Below the pieces are notes generated by a model. That model was given only the letters and a program-made list of their open reading frames with translations. It was not told the DNA's origin and did not search any database. A stretch of DNA of 64,000 bases from CALCNS01 sp964425745 (GTDB lineage Bacteria > Bacillota > JAAYKD01): contig CAYRNW010000003.1 in assembly GCA_964425745.1 (NCBI GenBank), forward strand, positions 62,001 to 126,000. Direction: 5' to 3'. The position numbers were made by a program, and so were the translations under genes. Each line of letters begins with the position of its first letter. The first letter of the stretch is position 1. Of this stretch, positions 1 to 7,643 are shown piece after piece.

Positions 1-618
1 AAGGCCTATTCTGCAGCGATTACTGCTGCAGGAGGAATCCCGATTTTGCCTTTGGTAGAAAGCCAAGTAGAAGATTATGTGGCAATGGCCGATGGCTTAC
101 TCTTGCCCGGCGCAATGGGGTTTGTTCCCAGACCAGAATTGGCTAGGACGCTTGCACTGGAACGCTATTCTCGTCAAGCTCATTTTGAAACCGAGTTGTA
201 TCAGGCATTCCGAAAAACGGGTAAACCGATTTTAGGCATCTGTGCCGGATGTCAAAAAATCAATTGTGAAGAGAATGGCACATTGCATTTAGATTTCAGA
301 AAAATGTTTGGCAGAGAGCATCACCAAGGTGTTACTCATAGCGTGGAAGCACTTCCGGGTAGCTGGATCGCTGATTTGTGGGGAACGAGCTTTTTTATCA
401 ATAGTTATCACGGGTTTAAGATTGCTAAAATCGGAGATGGGTTGCGGATAACGGCTTATTCTGAGGAAGGCATTCCTGAAGTGATCGAACACAAAGAGCT
501 CCCTATTTTTGGAACGCAATTCCACCCAGAGCGGATGCGTGGAGATTTCCCCAATCCACCGGAAGGTCCCAACAGTGAGCCATTATTTCAAATGTTTTTA
601 CAAGCATGTAAATCCTAA
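1..618 (+). CDS. Class-I amidotransferase-like (C26) gamma-glutamyl hydrolase, 5' truncated
   Basis: This is the 3' part of a gene whose start lies before the window; the frame is open from base 1 (K-A-Y-S-A-A-I-T-A-A). It resembles the peptidase C26 / PuuD family, which hydrolyses gamma-glutamyl amide bonds such as gamma-glutamyl-GABA in the cytoplasm. The nucleophile motif is visible as G-I-C-A-G-C-Q near base 236, and the paired His-x-Glu is in G-T-Q-F-H-P-E near base 510. It is clearly homologous to the next gene along its whole visible length, so the two are a tandem duplication. By comparison with that gene about 35 codons are missing. A TTG at base 46 could be read as a start but falls inside a conserved block, so it is not the true start. 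The substrate is not determined. Confidence 0.8.
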   Translation, partial: KAYSAAITAAGGIPILPLVESQVEDYVAMADGLLLPGAMGFVPRPELARTLALERYSRQAHFETELYQAFRKTGKPILGICAGCQKINCEENGTLHLDFRKMFGREHHQGVTHSVEALPGSWIADLWGTSFFINSYHGFKIAKIGDGLRITAYSEEGIPEVIEHKELPIFGTQFHPERMRGDFPNPPEGPNSEPLFQMFLQACKS

Positions 619-670
619 ATTCCCGATTCATGACACAAGTGAAGGATTGTTATGATGGAGGGAAGAGACT

Positions 671-1378
671 ATGAAAAAACCGATTATCGTTATGATGTGG
701 GGTTCATGCTTGGATTCGACGTTTACCAATCATGCAATGATGCTGAGTAAATCCTATGCTGCTGCCATCACTGCTGCTGGGGGAATTCCTGTAATGCCTT
801 TGGTTCAGGAACAGATCCCGGAGCTTCTAGCACTGGGCGATGGCTTGCTTTTGCCGGGCGGGATGTCTTTTGTGCCGAGAGCTGAATTGAGCCAGGTTCT
901 GAAAGCAGAGCGGTTTTCAAGACAGTCTCATTTTGAAAGCGAGTTGTATCAGGCATTTCGGAAGGCCGGGAAACCGGTTTTAGGCATCTGTGCCGGATGT
1001 CAGAAGATCAACTGTGAAGAGGGCGGCAATTTGGTCCTTGATTTTCGTCATGAGAAGGGAATCGAGCATCATTTGGGCTCGACCCATGGAGCGGTGTGTT
1101 CAGGAAATTCCAAGATGAGAAGATTTTTCGGAGAGAAAACCAGAGTAAACAGCTATCATGGCTACAGGCTAAACAAAATCGGCTCGGGATTGCGTGTGAC
1201 AATGCGATCGGACGATGGCGTTCCAGAAGCTGTTGAACATGAAACATTGCCGATCATTGCTACCCAATGGCATCCCGAGCGTGCGCGAGGAGATTTTCCA
1301 AATCCACCGGAAGGACCTTCGTCGGAATCTCTTTTTTCTTGGTTTATGGAAGCCTGTAGAAATTCAAATTTAGGATGA
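671..1378 (+). CDS. C26-family gamma-glutamyl-gamma-aminobutyrate hydrolase-like protein
   Basis: The protein has 235 residues, the usual size for a single-domain class-I glutamine-amidotransferase-like hydrolase of the PuuD type. The N-terminus (K-P-I-I-V-M-M-W-G) is a first beta strand. The nucleophile elbow is G-I-C-A-G-C-Q around residues 101-107, and the catalytic His and Glu are in A-T-Q-W-H-P-E around residues 199-205. A ribosome binding site (GGAGGGAAG) ends a few bases before the ATG. It lies 52 bases after its paralogue and probably shares its transcript. Family members cleave gamma-glutamyl amides, which would fit an amino-acid and peptide scavenging lifestyle, but the natural substrate is an inference. 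The second Cys in the elbow, where PuuD-type enzymes usually carry a hydrophobic residue, is present in both copies. Confidence 0.82.
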   Translation: MKKPIIVMMWGSCLDSTFTNHAMMLSKSYAAAITAAGGIPVMPLVQEQIPELLALGDGLLLPGGMSFVPRAELSQVLKAERFSRQSHFESELYQAFRKAGKPVLGICAGCQKINCEEGGNLVLDFRHEKGIEHHLGSTHGAVCSGNSKMRRFFGEKTRVNSYHGYRLNKIGSGLRVTMRSDDGVPEAVEHETLPIIATQWHPERARGDFPNPPEGPSSESLFSWFMEACRNSNLG

Positions 1379-1722
1379 AAAAAGAACATACCATGTGTAA
1401 TAATTAATTTTACGGGTTATTATACATAATGGAACATTTATGTAAAATATGGATTAATATGCCGTTTGTAGTAAAATCCTCGGTTTATCTAAACGCTTTT
1501 ATCGGCTATAAAAACGCTCAAAAATACAATTTGTATCGTCTGTCAAAATTAAAACCAATAAAACTTTACTATACTACAGAATAAGTTTAAAAAAACAAAA
1601 ATAATATCGTATTGCAAGGAGGATATCTGTCGGTGTGTGCATAATTATTAGGCAAATGGTTTTTTGGGAAATTGATTTCTACAAAACCATAGAAAAAGAA
1701 CCTAATTAAGGAGGCATATCGA
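1379..1722 (+). promoter_or_regulatory. Long AT-rich intergenic leader before the regulator gene
   Basis: There is no gene in this stretch. It holds a perfect 13-base inverted repeat ATACAA-T-TTGTAT at 1524-1536 and a TATACT box at 1570-1575 that could be a -10 element, although no good -35 lies 16-18 bases upstream of it. A second GGAGG at about 1619 is not followed by a reading frame. The palindrome may be an operator for the regulator downstream. I saw no known riboswitch motif and no clear terminator for the amidotransferase pair. Confidence 0.35.
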
Positions 1723-3054
1723 ATGAAGACAGGAATTGTTGGCCCTCGCAGTACCGTAGATCGCATCATCAATCAGTTGGAAAAAAAAAAATTATTTGTA
1801 GAATATGTGCCCGTTGTTTACGAAAGATTAAGTGAAGTAGTACCCATGGTCCGTGCTCACGTGGGAAACGTAGATAACTTTTTCTTTTGCGGTCCCATAC
1901 CCTACCACTATGTCCGAAGAAAAATGAACCTACCTTGTCCCGTAGAATATTCTGTAGTGGATGCTTATGCCATAACCAATGTACTTTTCCAAGCCGCAGT
2001 GAATGATCACATTGATGTACGAAAAGTAACTTCTGACTTTTACGAAAATGATAACCTATTGAAAGCCCTGAAAAACTTAGGATATTCCGAAGAAGAAGTC
2101 TCTGTTTTAGAGGCTAGCTACGATATTTTTGAAGAAGGATATCCTATGAAAAATGCTCAGTTCCACATTGAGAACTTGGAAGAAGGGCGAGCAAATGTAT
2201 GTCTTACCGGTACCCTCCAAACCTATCAGTATTTGAAGGATGAAGGGTACCCGGTGTATTTGGTTCATGCTTCTGCGGATGAACCGGAAGATAAAATCAA
2301 CCGGTTGCGTTTGCGAAGCGTCATGGCGATTCAAGATGAGAATCAAGCTACCGTAATATCAATTGAATTGGATTATAAAGAAAAAGACAACGGAGACAGC
2401 ATTACAGAGTTGCAAAACTACCAGATCCGTGGCAATGCCATGGAAAGAGTTTATTATTATGCGCAACGGCTGGATGCTTCTGTTGAAAGAAGCGATTCAG
2501 GAAAGATTATCTATCGAATTTATACTACCAAATCGGTACTAAGTGATGAAACCGAAGGGTTCCGCCGCCTACTGCTCATGGAGGAATTACAAAGCTTGTT
2601 TGGAATTGAAAAAGTTGGAATTGGCGTTGGATTAGGGAGAACCTCTGCCGAAGCCCGTAGAAATTCCGATTTTGGTCGGGAGCGTGCCATCAACAATGAT
2701 GTCAGCTGTTTCTTCATTGTCTACGAGGATCAGAAGATCGCCGGCCCAATCATTCAAACCGAAACACCGAAGAAAACCGAGGAAATCAATGGAGAGTTGT
2801 ATATGATTTCTCGCGAGACTCAGGTGGGATTAGATAAGCTCATTGTGATTGATTCCATTATTGATCAGTATGGCGTCGATGTGATTACCCCAGGAGAATT
2901 GGCACGCTTGTCCAATCTGCCACTTAATCGCATCAATCGATTGATTACGAAATTAGAAAGCGCTGGATATGCAAAAATCGTCGGTAAAAAACCGTTGAGC
3001 GGTTCCGGACGTCCCAGTCGCCTACTTCAAATCAATCTTAAAAAGCGGAGCTAG
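1723..3054 (+). CDS. Transcriptional regulator with N-terminal sensor, cyclase-like middle and C-terminal winged helix
   Basis: The protein has 443 residues. The last 60 or so form a predicted winged helix-turn-helix (I-T-P-G-E-L-A-R-L-S-N-L-P-L-N-R-I-N-R-L, then a basic wing ending near S-G-R-P-S-R-L). The middle contains G-I-G-V-G-L-G-R-T-S-A-E-A-R-R-N followed by an acidic-basic helix, which resembles the glycine-rich end of degenerate GGDEF or GTP-cyclohydrolase-III-like domains. The first 100 residues look like a receptor-like sensor fold, but I cannot name the family. The start is supported by AAGGAGG eight bases upstream. It has its own terminator and sits directly before the four-gene membrane operon, so it is a likely regulator of that operon. 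Both the ligand and the targets are unknown. Confidence 0.6.
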   Translation: MKTGIVGPRSTVDRIINQLEKKKLFVEYVPVVYERLSEVVPMVRAHVGNVDNFFFCGPIPYHYVRRKMNLPCPVEYSVVDAYAITNVLFQAAVNDHIDVRKVTSDFYENDNLLKALKNLGYSEEEVSVLEASYDIFEEGYPMKNAQFHIENLEEGRANVCLTGTLQTYQYLKDEGYPVYLVHASADEPEDKINRLRLRSVMAIQDENQATVISIELDYKEKDNGDSITELQNYQIRGNAMERVYYYAQRLDASVERSDSGKIIYRIYTTKSVLSDETEGFRRLLLMEELQSLFGIEKVGIGVGLGRTSAEARRNSDFGRERAINNDVSCFFIVYEDQKIAGPIIQTETPKKTEEINGELYMISRETQVGLDKLIVIDSIIDQYGVDVITPGELARLSNLPLNRINRLITKLESAGYAKIVGKKPLSGSGRPSRLLQINLKKRS

Positions 3055-3071
3055 AGCTCATTCGATAAATC

Positions 3072-3112
3072 GACCCCGATCGCCCTGTTTAGGCTGCGGT
3101 TGGGGTCTGTTT
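3072..3112 (+). terminator. Rho-independent terminator after the regulator gene
   Basis: A 12-base stem (3072-3083 with 3096-3107, including G-U pairs) is followed by TGTTTTG. It separates the regulator from the membrane operon, which therefore probably has its own promoter. Confidence 0.75.
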
Positions 3113-3197
3113 TGTATATTGAAAGGGGGCAGATCATCATGTAAATTCATTTAGGAGCACTAAAAATCAAAGAAGTTTGAAATGGAGGAATCATGTT

Positions 3198-3983
3198 ATG
3201 AGTATCATTGCCGGAAAGATCTTTTCTTTTCTGGTTTTAATCCTTTTGTCTGTGATGACTGTAGTGATGATACGGCGTATGCAAAAAAGCGACGAACCTG
3301 TCGATATCCGTCGTTTAGCCGGGTTAGATGCTTTGGAAGAAGTGGTTGGACGAGCTACCGAAACCGGTCGCCCCATTCACTATAATCCTGGAATTGGTTC
3401 CATTGAAAGTGCTAGTACCGGGGCACGTGTTTTGGGTGGTATGGAAGTTCTAGGATGGTTAAGTTATCAATGCGCACGTTACGACACTCGGCTAATCAGC
3501 ACATACTCTTCTCCTTCGAGTTATGCTATTGCAAGAGAAGTTGTTAGAAACGGTTACGTGCAGGCGGGTAAGCCCGAGAATTTTAAAGAGGAAACTGCCC
3601 AGTTTCTTTCAAATAACCAAATGGCGTTTGCCATGGGTGCGATATCAATTATGCAGAGAGAAAACATCGCTTCTAATGTTTTAATTGGAAGTTATGGTGC
3701 GGAATGTTTGTTATTAGCCGAGGCAGGAAATACCTTGGGAGCCATTCAAATCTCCGGGGATACCAATGCATATCAGTTGCCATTTCTGATTGTTACTTGC
3801 GATTACTCCCTCATTGCTGAAGAGCTATTTGCTGCAGGTGCGGTTTTGAGTAACAATCGCGATGTTTATGGTTCATTGATTGCCCAAGATTATGGTAAAA
3901 TTATAGCTGTGGCTTTGTTAGTCGTGGGAACCGTTTTGGTGACCTTCGGAAATCAAGCCTTGATTCAGTTATTGAGCTGGTAG
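3198..3983 (+). CDS. Membrane-anchored DUF6754-like protein
   Basis: The protein has 261 residues from the ATG that follows GGAGG by nine bases; an upstream in-frame TTG at 3177 lacks a ribosome binding site. It begins with a membrane helix (residues about 4-24) and ends with another (about 234-257). Between them is a soluble domain that opens with L-D-A-L-E-E-V-V-G-R-A-T-E-T-G-R-P-I. I associate that signature with the DUF6754 family, which has no assigned function. The domain has an alternating beta/alpha pattern with glycine-rich loops (V-L-I-G-S-Y-G-A-E). It is the first gene of a tight four-gene operon with short gaps. No catalytic residues can be named. The family call is from memory and would need a profile search. 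Confidence 0.55.
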   Translation: MSIIAGKIFSFLVLILLSVMTVVMIRRMQKSDEPVDIRRLAGLDALEEVVGRATETGRPIHYNPGIGSIESASTGARVLGGMEVLGWLSYQCARYDTRLISTYSSPSSYAIAREVVRNGYVQAGKPENFKEETAQFLSNNQMAFAMGAISIMQRENIASNVLIGSYGAECLLLAEAGNTLGAIQISGDTNAYQLPFLIVTCDYSLIAEELFAAGAVLSNNRDVYGSLIAQDYGKIIAVALLVVGTVLVTFGNQALIQLLSW

Positions 3984-3996
3984 GAGGTTAAACGAA

Positions 3997-4617
3997 ATGA
4001 AAAGAACCATCCCAATTGTCATTGCCTTTTTGGTTGGCATGGGGCTGATGCTTGATAACTTTATCACCTTTGCCCCTCTCAACACCGCCGCAGTTTCGGT
4101 TCGCTCTTGGTTGGTAATAATTGCCTTATTTTCCATTATGGTTGCTGCTTTGAATTTACTCTTGGTTCACATTCCCAGAATTAAGCGCCGACAAGGAACA
4201 TGGGTTCAAAGCAGTGTCCTCGTCGTTTTTATGTTGCTAACCATACTAACTGGGGTCTTCATGGGCACAAAGAATGCGGTGTATTCCACTTTTTACAACG
4301 GCATTCTCACTCCAGGAAGCACCACCGTTAACTCATTATTAGCTTTCTTTATTGCTTCCGCTGCGGTTCGAACCTTCCGTGCGCGAAGCCTAGAATCATC
4401 TTTACTCCTTTTGACAGCTATTTTGTTGATGCTCTCCAATGTAACCATCGGCAATGCAATTAGTAGTGTTATCCCGGTTATGGGCAAGTGGGTTACTAAT
4501 GTACCGAATGCAACTGCGCAACGTGGTTTGATTATCACCAGTTCTCTGGCGTTTGTCACCATCAATTTGCGTAATATTCTTGGCCTCAGCACTCAATGGC
4601 TGGGCGGCAAAGATTAG
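3997..4617 (+). CDS. Polytopic membrane protein of the DUF6754-like operon
   Basis: The protein has 206 residues and about six hydrophobic segments (residues about 4-22, 37-57, 72-90, 105-122, 130-148 and 172-190). Short basic loops such as P-R-I-K-R-R-Q suggest cytoplasmic sides. I recognise no transport or enzyme family. AGGAGG lies about 11 bases before the ATG and the gap from the previous gene is 13 bases, so it is co-transcribed. It probably forms a membrane complex with the other three products, which is an inference from gene order only. Confidence 0.6.
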   Translation: MKRTIPIVIAFLVGMGLMLDNFITFAPLNTAAVSVRSWLVIIALFSIMVAALNLLLVHIPRIKRRQGTWVQSSVLVVFMLLTILTGVFMGTKNAVYSTFYNGILTPGSTTVNSLLAFFIASAAVRTFRARSLESSLLLLTAILLMLSNVTIGNAISSVIPVMGKWVTNVPNATAQRGLIITSSLAFVTINLRNILGLSTQWLGGKD

Positions 4618-4629
4618 GGGGGAGAAGAT

Positions 4630-5454
4630 ATGCAAAACCGTTTATTCAATCCCGATAAAAGAATCACTTATCTTTTGCTGTTACTGGTAATGATTTTTCC
4701 TTTGATTAATCCTTTGGGAATCGCTATCAAGCCCAGCGAGAATACGTTGTTGGCTTACAATTATGTTGAAGGCCTTCAGCCGGGTTCAACCATGATTCTG
4801 TTTATTGATTTTGGCATGGGCCAAAGTGCTGAACTAACTCCTCAGGTCATTGCTTCTTTAAAGCATTTCTCGGATAAGGGTTTAAAACTCTTTGCGGCAA
4901 CTCAAGTCCCCGAAATGTCAACAGCTCTTACTGGCTATTTGGCAGAAACCTATGGTGCTGCTAACAAAGAATATGGTGTTGATTACGTGGATTTAGGGTA
5001 CTTTGCCGGTGCCGAATCAGCGATTGGTGCCATGGGTGATAGTCTTATCGATGTCTTCAAAGCCGATGTTAACGGCACGGATTTGACTACTCTACCAATT
5101 TTCAAGAGTATAACCAAACTACCCGACATCAATGTGATGTTCGCAGTTACTGCCTCAGGGACGATTCCCTTCATTCGGCAGGCAAACGCAAAGTTTGGAA
5201 TGCCGATTATTTTCTCAGTCAACGCCGTCATGGGCCCGGCCAATGTTCCTTATGTTCAGTCAGGACAAGCGGTTTCTGTTTTGGTTGGTAGCACAGGAGC
5301 TGCCGAATATGAAACTCTGATCAATCAACCCGGAACGGCTTCTGCTGCTATGGATGCACAATCCCTTGCCCATCTTGTTATCATCTTGTTGATCGTTTGG
5401 GGAAATATTGGGTATTTCTTAGAGCAAAGACGGAATAAAGAGAAAAACGCGTAG
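4630..5454 (+). CDS. Membrane-anchored protein with a large extracytoplasmic or soluble domain
   Basis: The protein has 274 residues with one hydrophobic helix near the N-terminus (about 11-30) and one near the C-terminus (about 240-258), like the first protein of the operon. The intervening domain starts with a strand-acidic motif (M-I-L-F-I-D-F-G-M-G) and continues with a beta/alpha pattern. It contains F-A-V-T-A-S-G-T-I-P, which suggests a Rossmann-like fold with a phosphate- or ligand-binding loop. Its topology mirrors the DUF6754-like protein, so the two may be distant paralogues working side by side. GGGGGGAG precedes the ATG. No function can be assigned. Confidence 0.55.
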   Translation: MQNRLFNPDKRITYLLLLLVMIFPLINPLGIAIKPSENTLLAYNYVEGLQPGSTMILFIDFGMGQSAELTPQVIASLKHFSDKGLKLFAATQVPEMSTALTGYLAETYGAANKEYGVDYVDLGYFAGAESAIGAMGDSLIDVFKADVNGTDLTTLPIFKSITKLPDINVMFAVTASGTIPFIRQANAKFGMPIIFSVNAVMGPANVPYVQSGQAVSVLVGSTGAAEYETLINQPGTASAAMDAQSLAHLVIILLIVWGNIGYFLEQRRNKEKNA

Positions 5455-5466
5455 GGAGGTGTAGGT

Positions 5467-6081
5467 ATGCAAATTAGTCAAGATCCGATTGTTTGGTTGG
5501 CTGCTTTTGTGACGATTTCCATTTTTTCCTTTGTTTTTTGGAATGATAGTCCCTTTTATAAATATGTGCAAAGTGCTTATTTGGGTGTTGCAGCCGGTGT
5601 CACGGTCGTCGTTGGTTGGAACAATATAAAGAATCAAGTGATCACCCCGTTAACTAACGGGAACTATACGATTATTATCCCGGTTTTACTGGGCTTGTTA
5701 CTTTTAATTCGTTATATCCCAGGGTTGAACTGGGTTGCTCGATACCCGGTTGCTGTCTTGGTTGCCGGTGGTGCGGGCTTAGGGTTAGCTAATACGGTTC
5801 AAGCACAGTTCGTCAGCCAGATCAAAGCCGGTCTCAAACCATTGAATTCAATTGATAATATTCTGATGTTTGTCGGTTTACTGGCGGTTATTGCCTTCTT
5901 CTTCCTAACTGGTAAAACAACTCGTGCTATGGAACGAATGAAATTAGGTTGGTTACCACGTTTTGGTCGGATTGTTCTAATGGTTGCCTTTGGGGCTTCC
6001 TTTGGAACCACGGTCATGGGACGTTGCTCAATTTTAATTGGTCGATTACAGTTTTTGTTGACGGATTTCCTAGGCCTTTAG
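5467..6081 (+). CDS. Polytopic membrane protein, last gene of the DUF6754-like operon
   Basis: The protein has 204 residues and about six predicted membrane helices (roughly residues 8-26, 36-54, 64-82, 88-104, 134-150 and 165-185). A short charged loop, R-A-M-E-R-M-K, precedes the last hydrophobic stretch, which reads V-A-F-G-A-S-F-G-T-T-V-M-G-R. GGGAGG lies ten bases before the ATG. It follows the previous gene by 12 bases and is closed by a strong terminator, so the operon is 3198-6081. I do not recognise the family. Two anchored soluble proteins plus two polytopic ones suggest a small membrane complex. Confidence 0.6.
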   Translation: MQISQDPIVWLAAFVTISIFSFVFWNDSPFYKYVQSAYLGVAAGVTVVVGWNNIKNQVITPLTNGNYTIIIPVLLGLLLLIRYIPGLNWVARYPVAVLVAGGAGLGLANTVQAQFVSQIKAGLKPLNSIDNILMFVGLLAVIAFFFLTGKTTRAMERMKLGWLPRFGRIVLMVAFGASFGTTVMGRCSILIGRLQFLLTDFLGL

Positions 6082-6096
6082 ATTTTGAATAGAGTC

Positions 6097-6137
6097 AAAA
6101 ATGCTGCCATCTCCATTGTGAGAAGGCAGCATTTTTT
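6097..6137 (+). terminator. Rho-independent terminator of the membrane operon
   Basis: The arms ATGCTGCC (6101-6108) and GGCAGCAT (6125-6132), extended by A-T pairs, are followed by a T run. The A run before the stem could also let it work on the other strand, but no minus-strand gene ends here. Confidence 0.8.
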
Positions 6138-6189
6138 AAAGGATTCATTTTCAATCATAGCGAAAAAAGAGCTGAAAGGTGGTGCAGCT

Positions 6190-6975
6190 ATGCAAATACC
6201 GTCATGGTTGAATTCAGTAAAAGCATTCGTGTTAGATATGGACGGAACGATTTATTTAGGTGAACGGTTGTTTCCTTATACCCACGATTTTTTAAAAAGG
6301 CTCGAAAAACTAGGTAAAGAGTATTATTTTTTCACCAATAATTCATCGAAACCCCTAACTGCGTATCACAAAAAGCTCTCAGGGATGGGGATCCCTTATA
6401 AGGAGCATCATTTGATGAATGCTACAGAGGTCGTACTCCATTATTTGCAAAGCATAGGCGTTAAGAGTCTCTATGTTGTCGGGACTCAAGCCTTAAAGCA
6501 GGAGTTTGCTATTCATGGCTTTGATGTTAATCAAAAACCGGAGTATGTTATCGTGGGGTTTGATACAGAACTCGATTATGATAAGGTGAGGATTGCCTGT
6601 GATTGGATTCGCTCGGGTGTTCCTGTCTTGGGGATTAATCCAGATCGAAATTGTCCAATCGAGGGCGGCATGATACCCGACTGTGGTTCTATTGGAGCCA
6701 TGATCGAGACCTCCACAGGAGTCAAAATTGAATATTTTGGCAAACCGCACAAATACACCTATGATTTTGTCTTAGAAAGAACCGGTGTTCGCGAAGAAGA
6801 TGTGGTATGGATTGGTGACCGTCTTTATACCGATATCGCGATTACTCAAAACAAGAAAGCACACAGTATTTTGGTATTGTCGGGAGAGAGCACAGTAGAA
6901 GAAACAGCAAACAGCAGCTTTCGTCCCGACTGGATTGTAAAAAACCTAGAGGAATTAACAGATCAACTAAAATAG
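6190..6975 (+). CDS. HAD-superfamily (class IIA, NagD-like) sugar or nucleotide phosphatase
   Basis: The protein has 261 residues. HAD motif I is V-L-D-M-D-G-T with the nucleophile Asp at residue 16 and the acid/base Asp at 18. Motif II is F-F-T-N-N-S-S near residues 45-51. The Lys of motif III is probably in F-G-K-P-H-K, and motif IV is W-I-G-D-R-L-Y-T-D-I. The cap between motifs II and III is of the C2a type found in NagD and p-nitrophenylphosphatases. Such enzymes dephosphorylate small phosphate esters in the cytoplasm. I chose the ATG at 6190 because AAAGGTGG precedes it; the longer frame from 6085 would read through the terminator hairpin. The substrate is unknown. Confidence 0.85.
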   Translation: MQIPSWLNSVKAFVLDMDGTIYLGERLFPYTHDFLKRLEKLGKEYYFFTNNSSKPLTAYHKKLSGMGIPYKEHHLMNATEVVLHYLQSIGVKSLYVVGTQALKQEFAIHGFDVNQKPEYVIVGFDTELDYDKVRIACDWIRSGVPVLGINPDRNCPIEGGMIPDCGSIGAMIETSTGVKIEYFGKPHKYTYDFVLERTGVREEDVVWIGDRLYTDIAITQNKKAHSILVLSGESTVEETANSSFRPDWIVKNLEELTDQLK

Positions 6976-6986
6976 CCTTAAATCGT

Positions 6987-7625
6987 TTAGATATTGATTC
7001 CTCGTAAAAACAAATCGGGGTTAATGTATTTACTTGCATCATCCACATAAAGGGCATTTGCTGTAAGAACTTTTAGTAAAAGTCGAGCACTTCCTTTCCC
7101 TCCACTTTCACCCGGGGCTGTATAAATCGCATAGGAGATTTCTTCCCCTAGTAGAGAGAGCGAATAGCGTTCTTCCCAGTATAATTGAAAAGCAGAGCGT
7201 AGCAGTACGTGGCTCGCCGGAGTGAATTGGATTTGCTTAACATGGTTCAAAGAGGTGCGATTGCTTTTTATGAGTAGATCATACGTTCCTGAAAGGCCTA
7301 TATAAACCGCTAATTCACCATTGATTTCTTCTGCAAAGAGTCCTTCTGCCCAAGTTTTCAAAGGCAGAGGTAATACTTCTTCGGAAGTCGTCAAATCAAT
7401 GACTTCTTTATGTTCCATAAGTTTACGTTCGAGACGGCTCACAACCTGCGAGACACCATCTTTACCTTTTTGGTCCAGAAACAAAATATCTTCCTTGGTC
7501 AAGGAAGCCAAAACAAGGTCCGGGACCGAATAAAACTCGGATAGGTGGCGGAAATTTAACGGTTGAGAAAAATGAATGGCACGGAATACAGCGGCTGGGA
7601 TTTCGTGACCGAATTGGTTTAGCAT
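6987..7625 (-). CDS. Conserved-looking protein of unknown function next to an HD phosphohydrolase
   Basis: The protein has 212 residues and I do not recognise it. It has no membrane helix or signal peptide. The N-terminal part is acidic and helical (L-N-F-R-H-L-S-E-F-Y-S-V, then K-E-D-I-L-F-L-D). The C-terminal part has strands and a glycine-rich turn, A-P-G-E-S-G-G-K-G-S-A. Translation probably starts at the ATG at 7625, which follows AAAGGAGAT on the minus strand; an in-frame start 18 bases upstream lacks such a site. It lies 18 bases after the HD-domain gene and is presumably transcribed from the same promoter at 8333-8360. Its 3' end is 11 bases from the convergent HAD gene, with no obvious terminator between them. 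Confidence 0.6.
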   Translation of the reverse strand: MLNQFGHEIPAAVFRAIHFSQPLNFRHLSEFYSVPDLVLASLTKEDILFLDQKGKDGVSQVVSRLERKLMEHKEVIDLTTSEEVLPLPLKTWAEGLFAEEINGELAVYIGLSGTYDLLIKSNRTSLNHVKQIQFTPASHVLLRSAFQLYWEERYSLSLLGEEISYAIYTAPGESGGKGSARLLLKVLTANALYVDDASKYINPDLFLRGINI

Positions 7626-7643
7626 AGGGATCTCCTTTCGCAA

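Noticed and set aside
46..618. A complete gene starting with TTG at base 46
   Set aside because: Comparison with the paralogue shows that homology continues upstream to base 1, so the gene is cut by the window.
6085..6189. An N-terminal extension of the HAD phosphatase
   Set aside because: It would translate the terminator hairpin of the preceding operon and has no ribosome binding site; the ATG at 6190 does.
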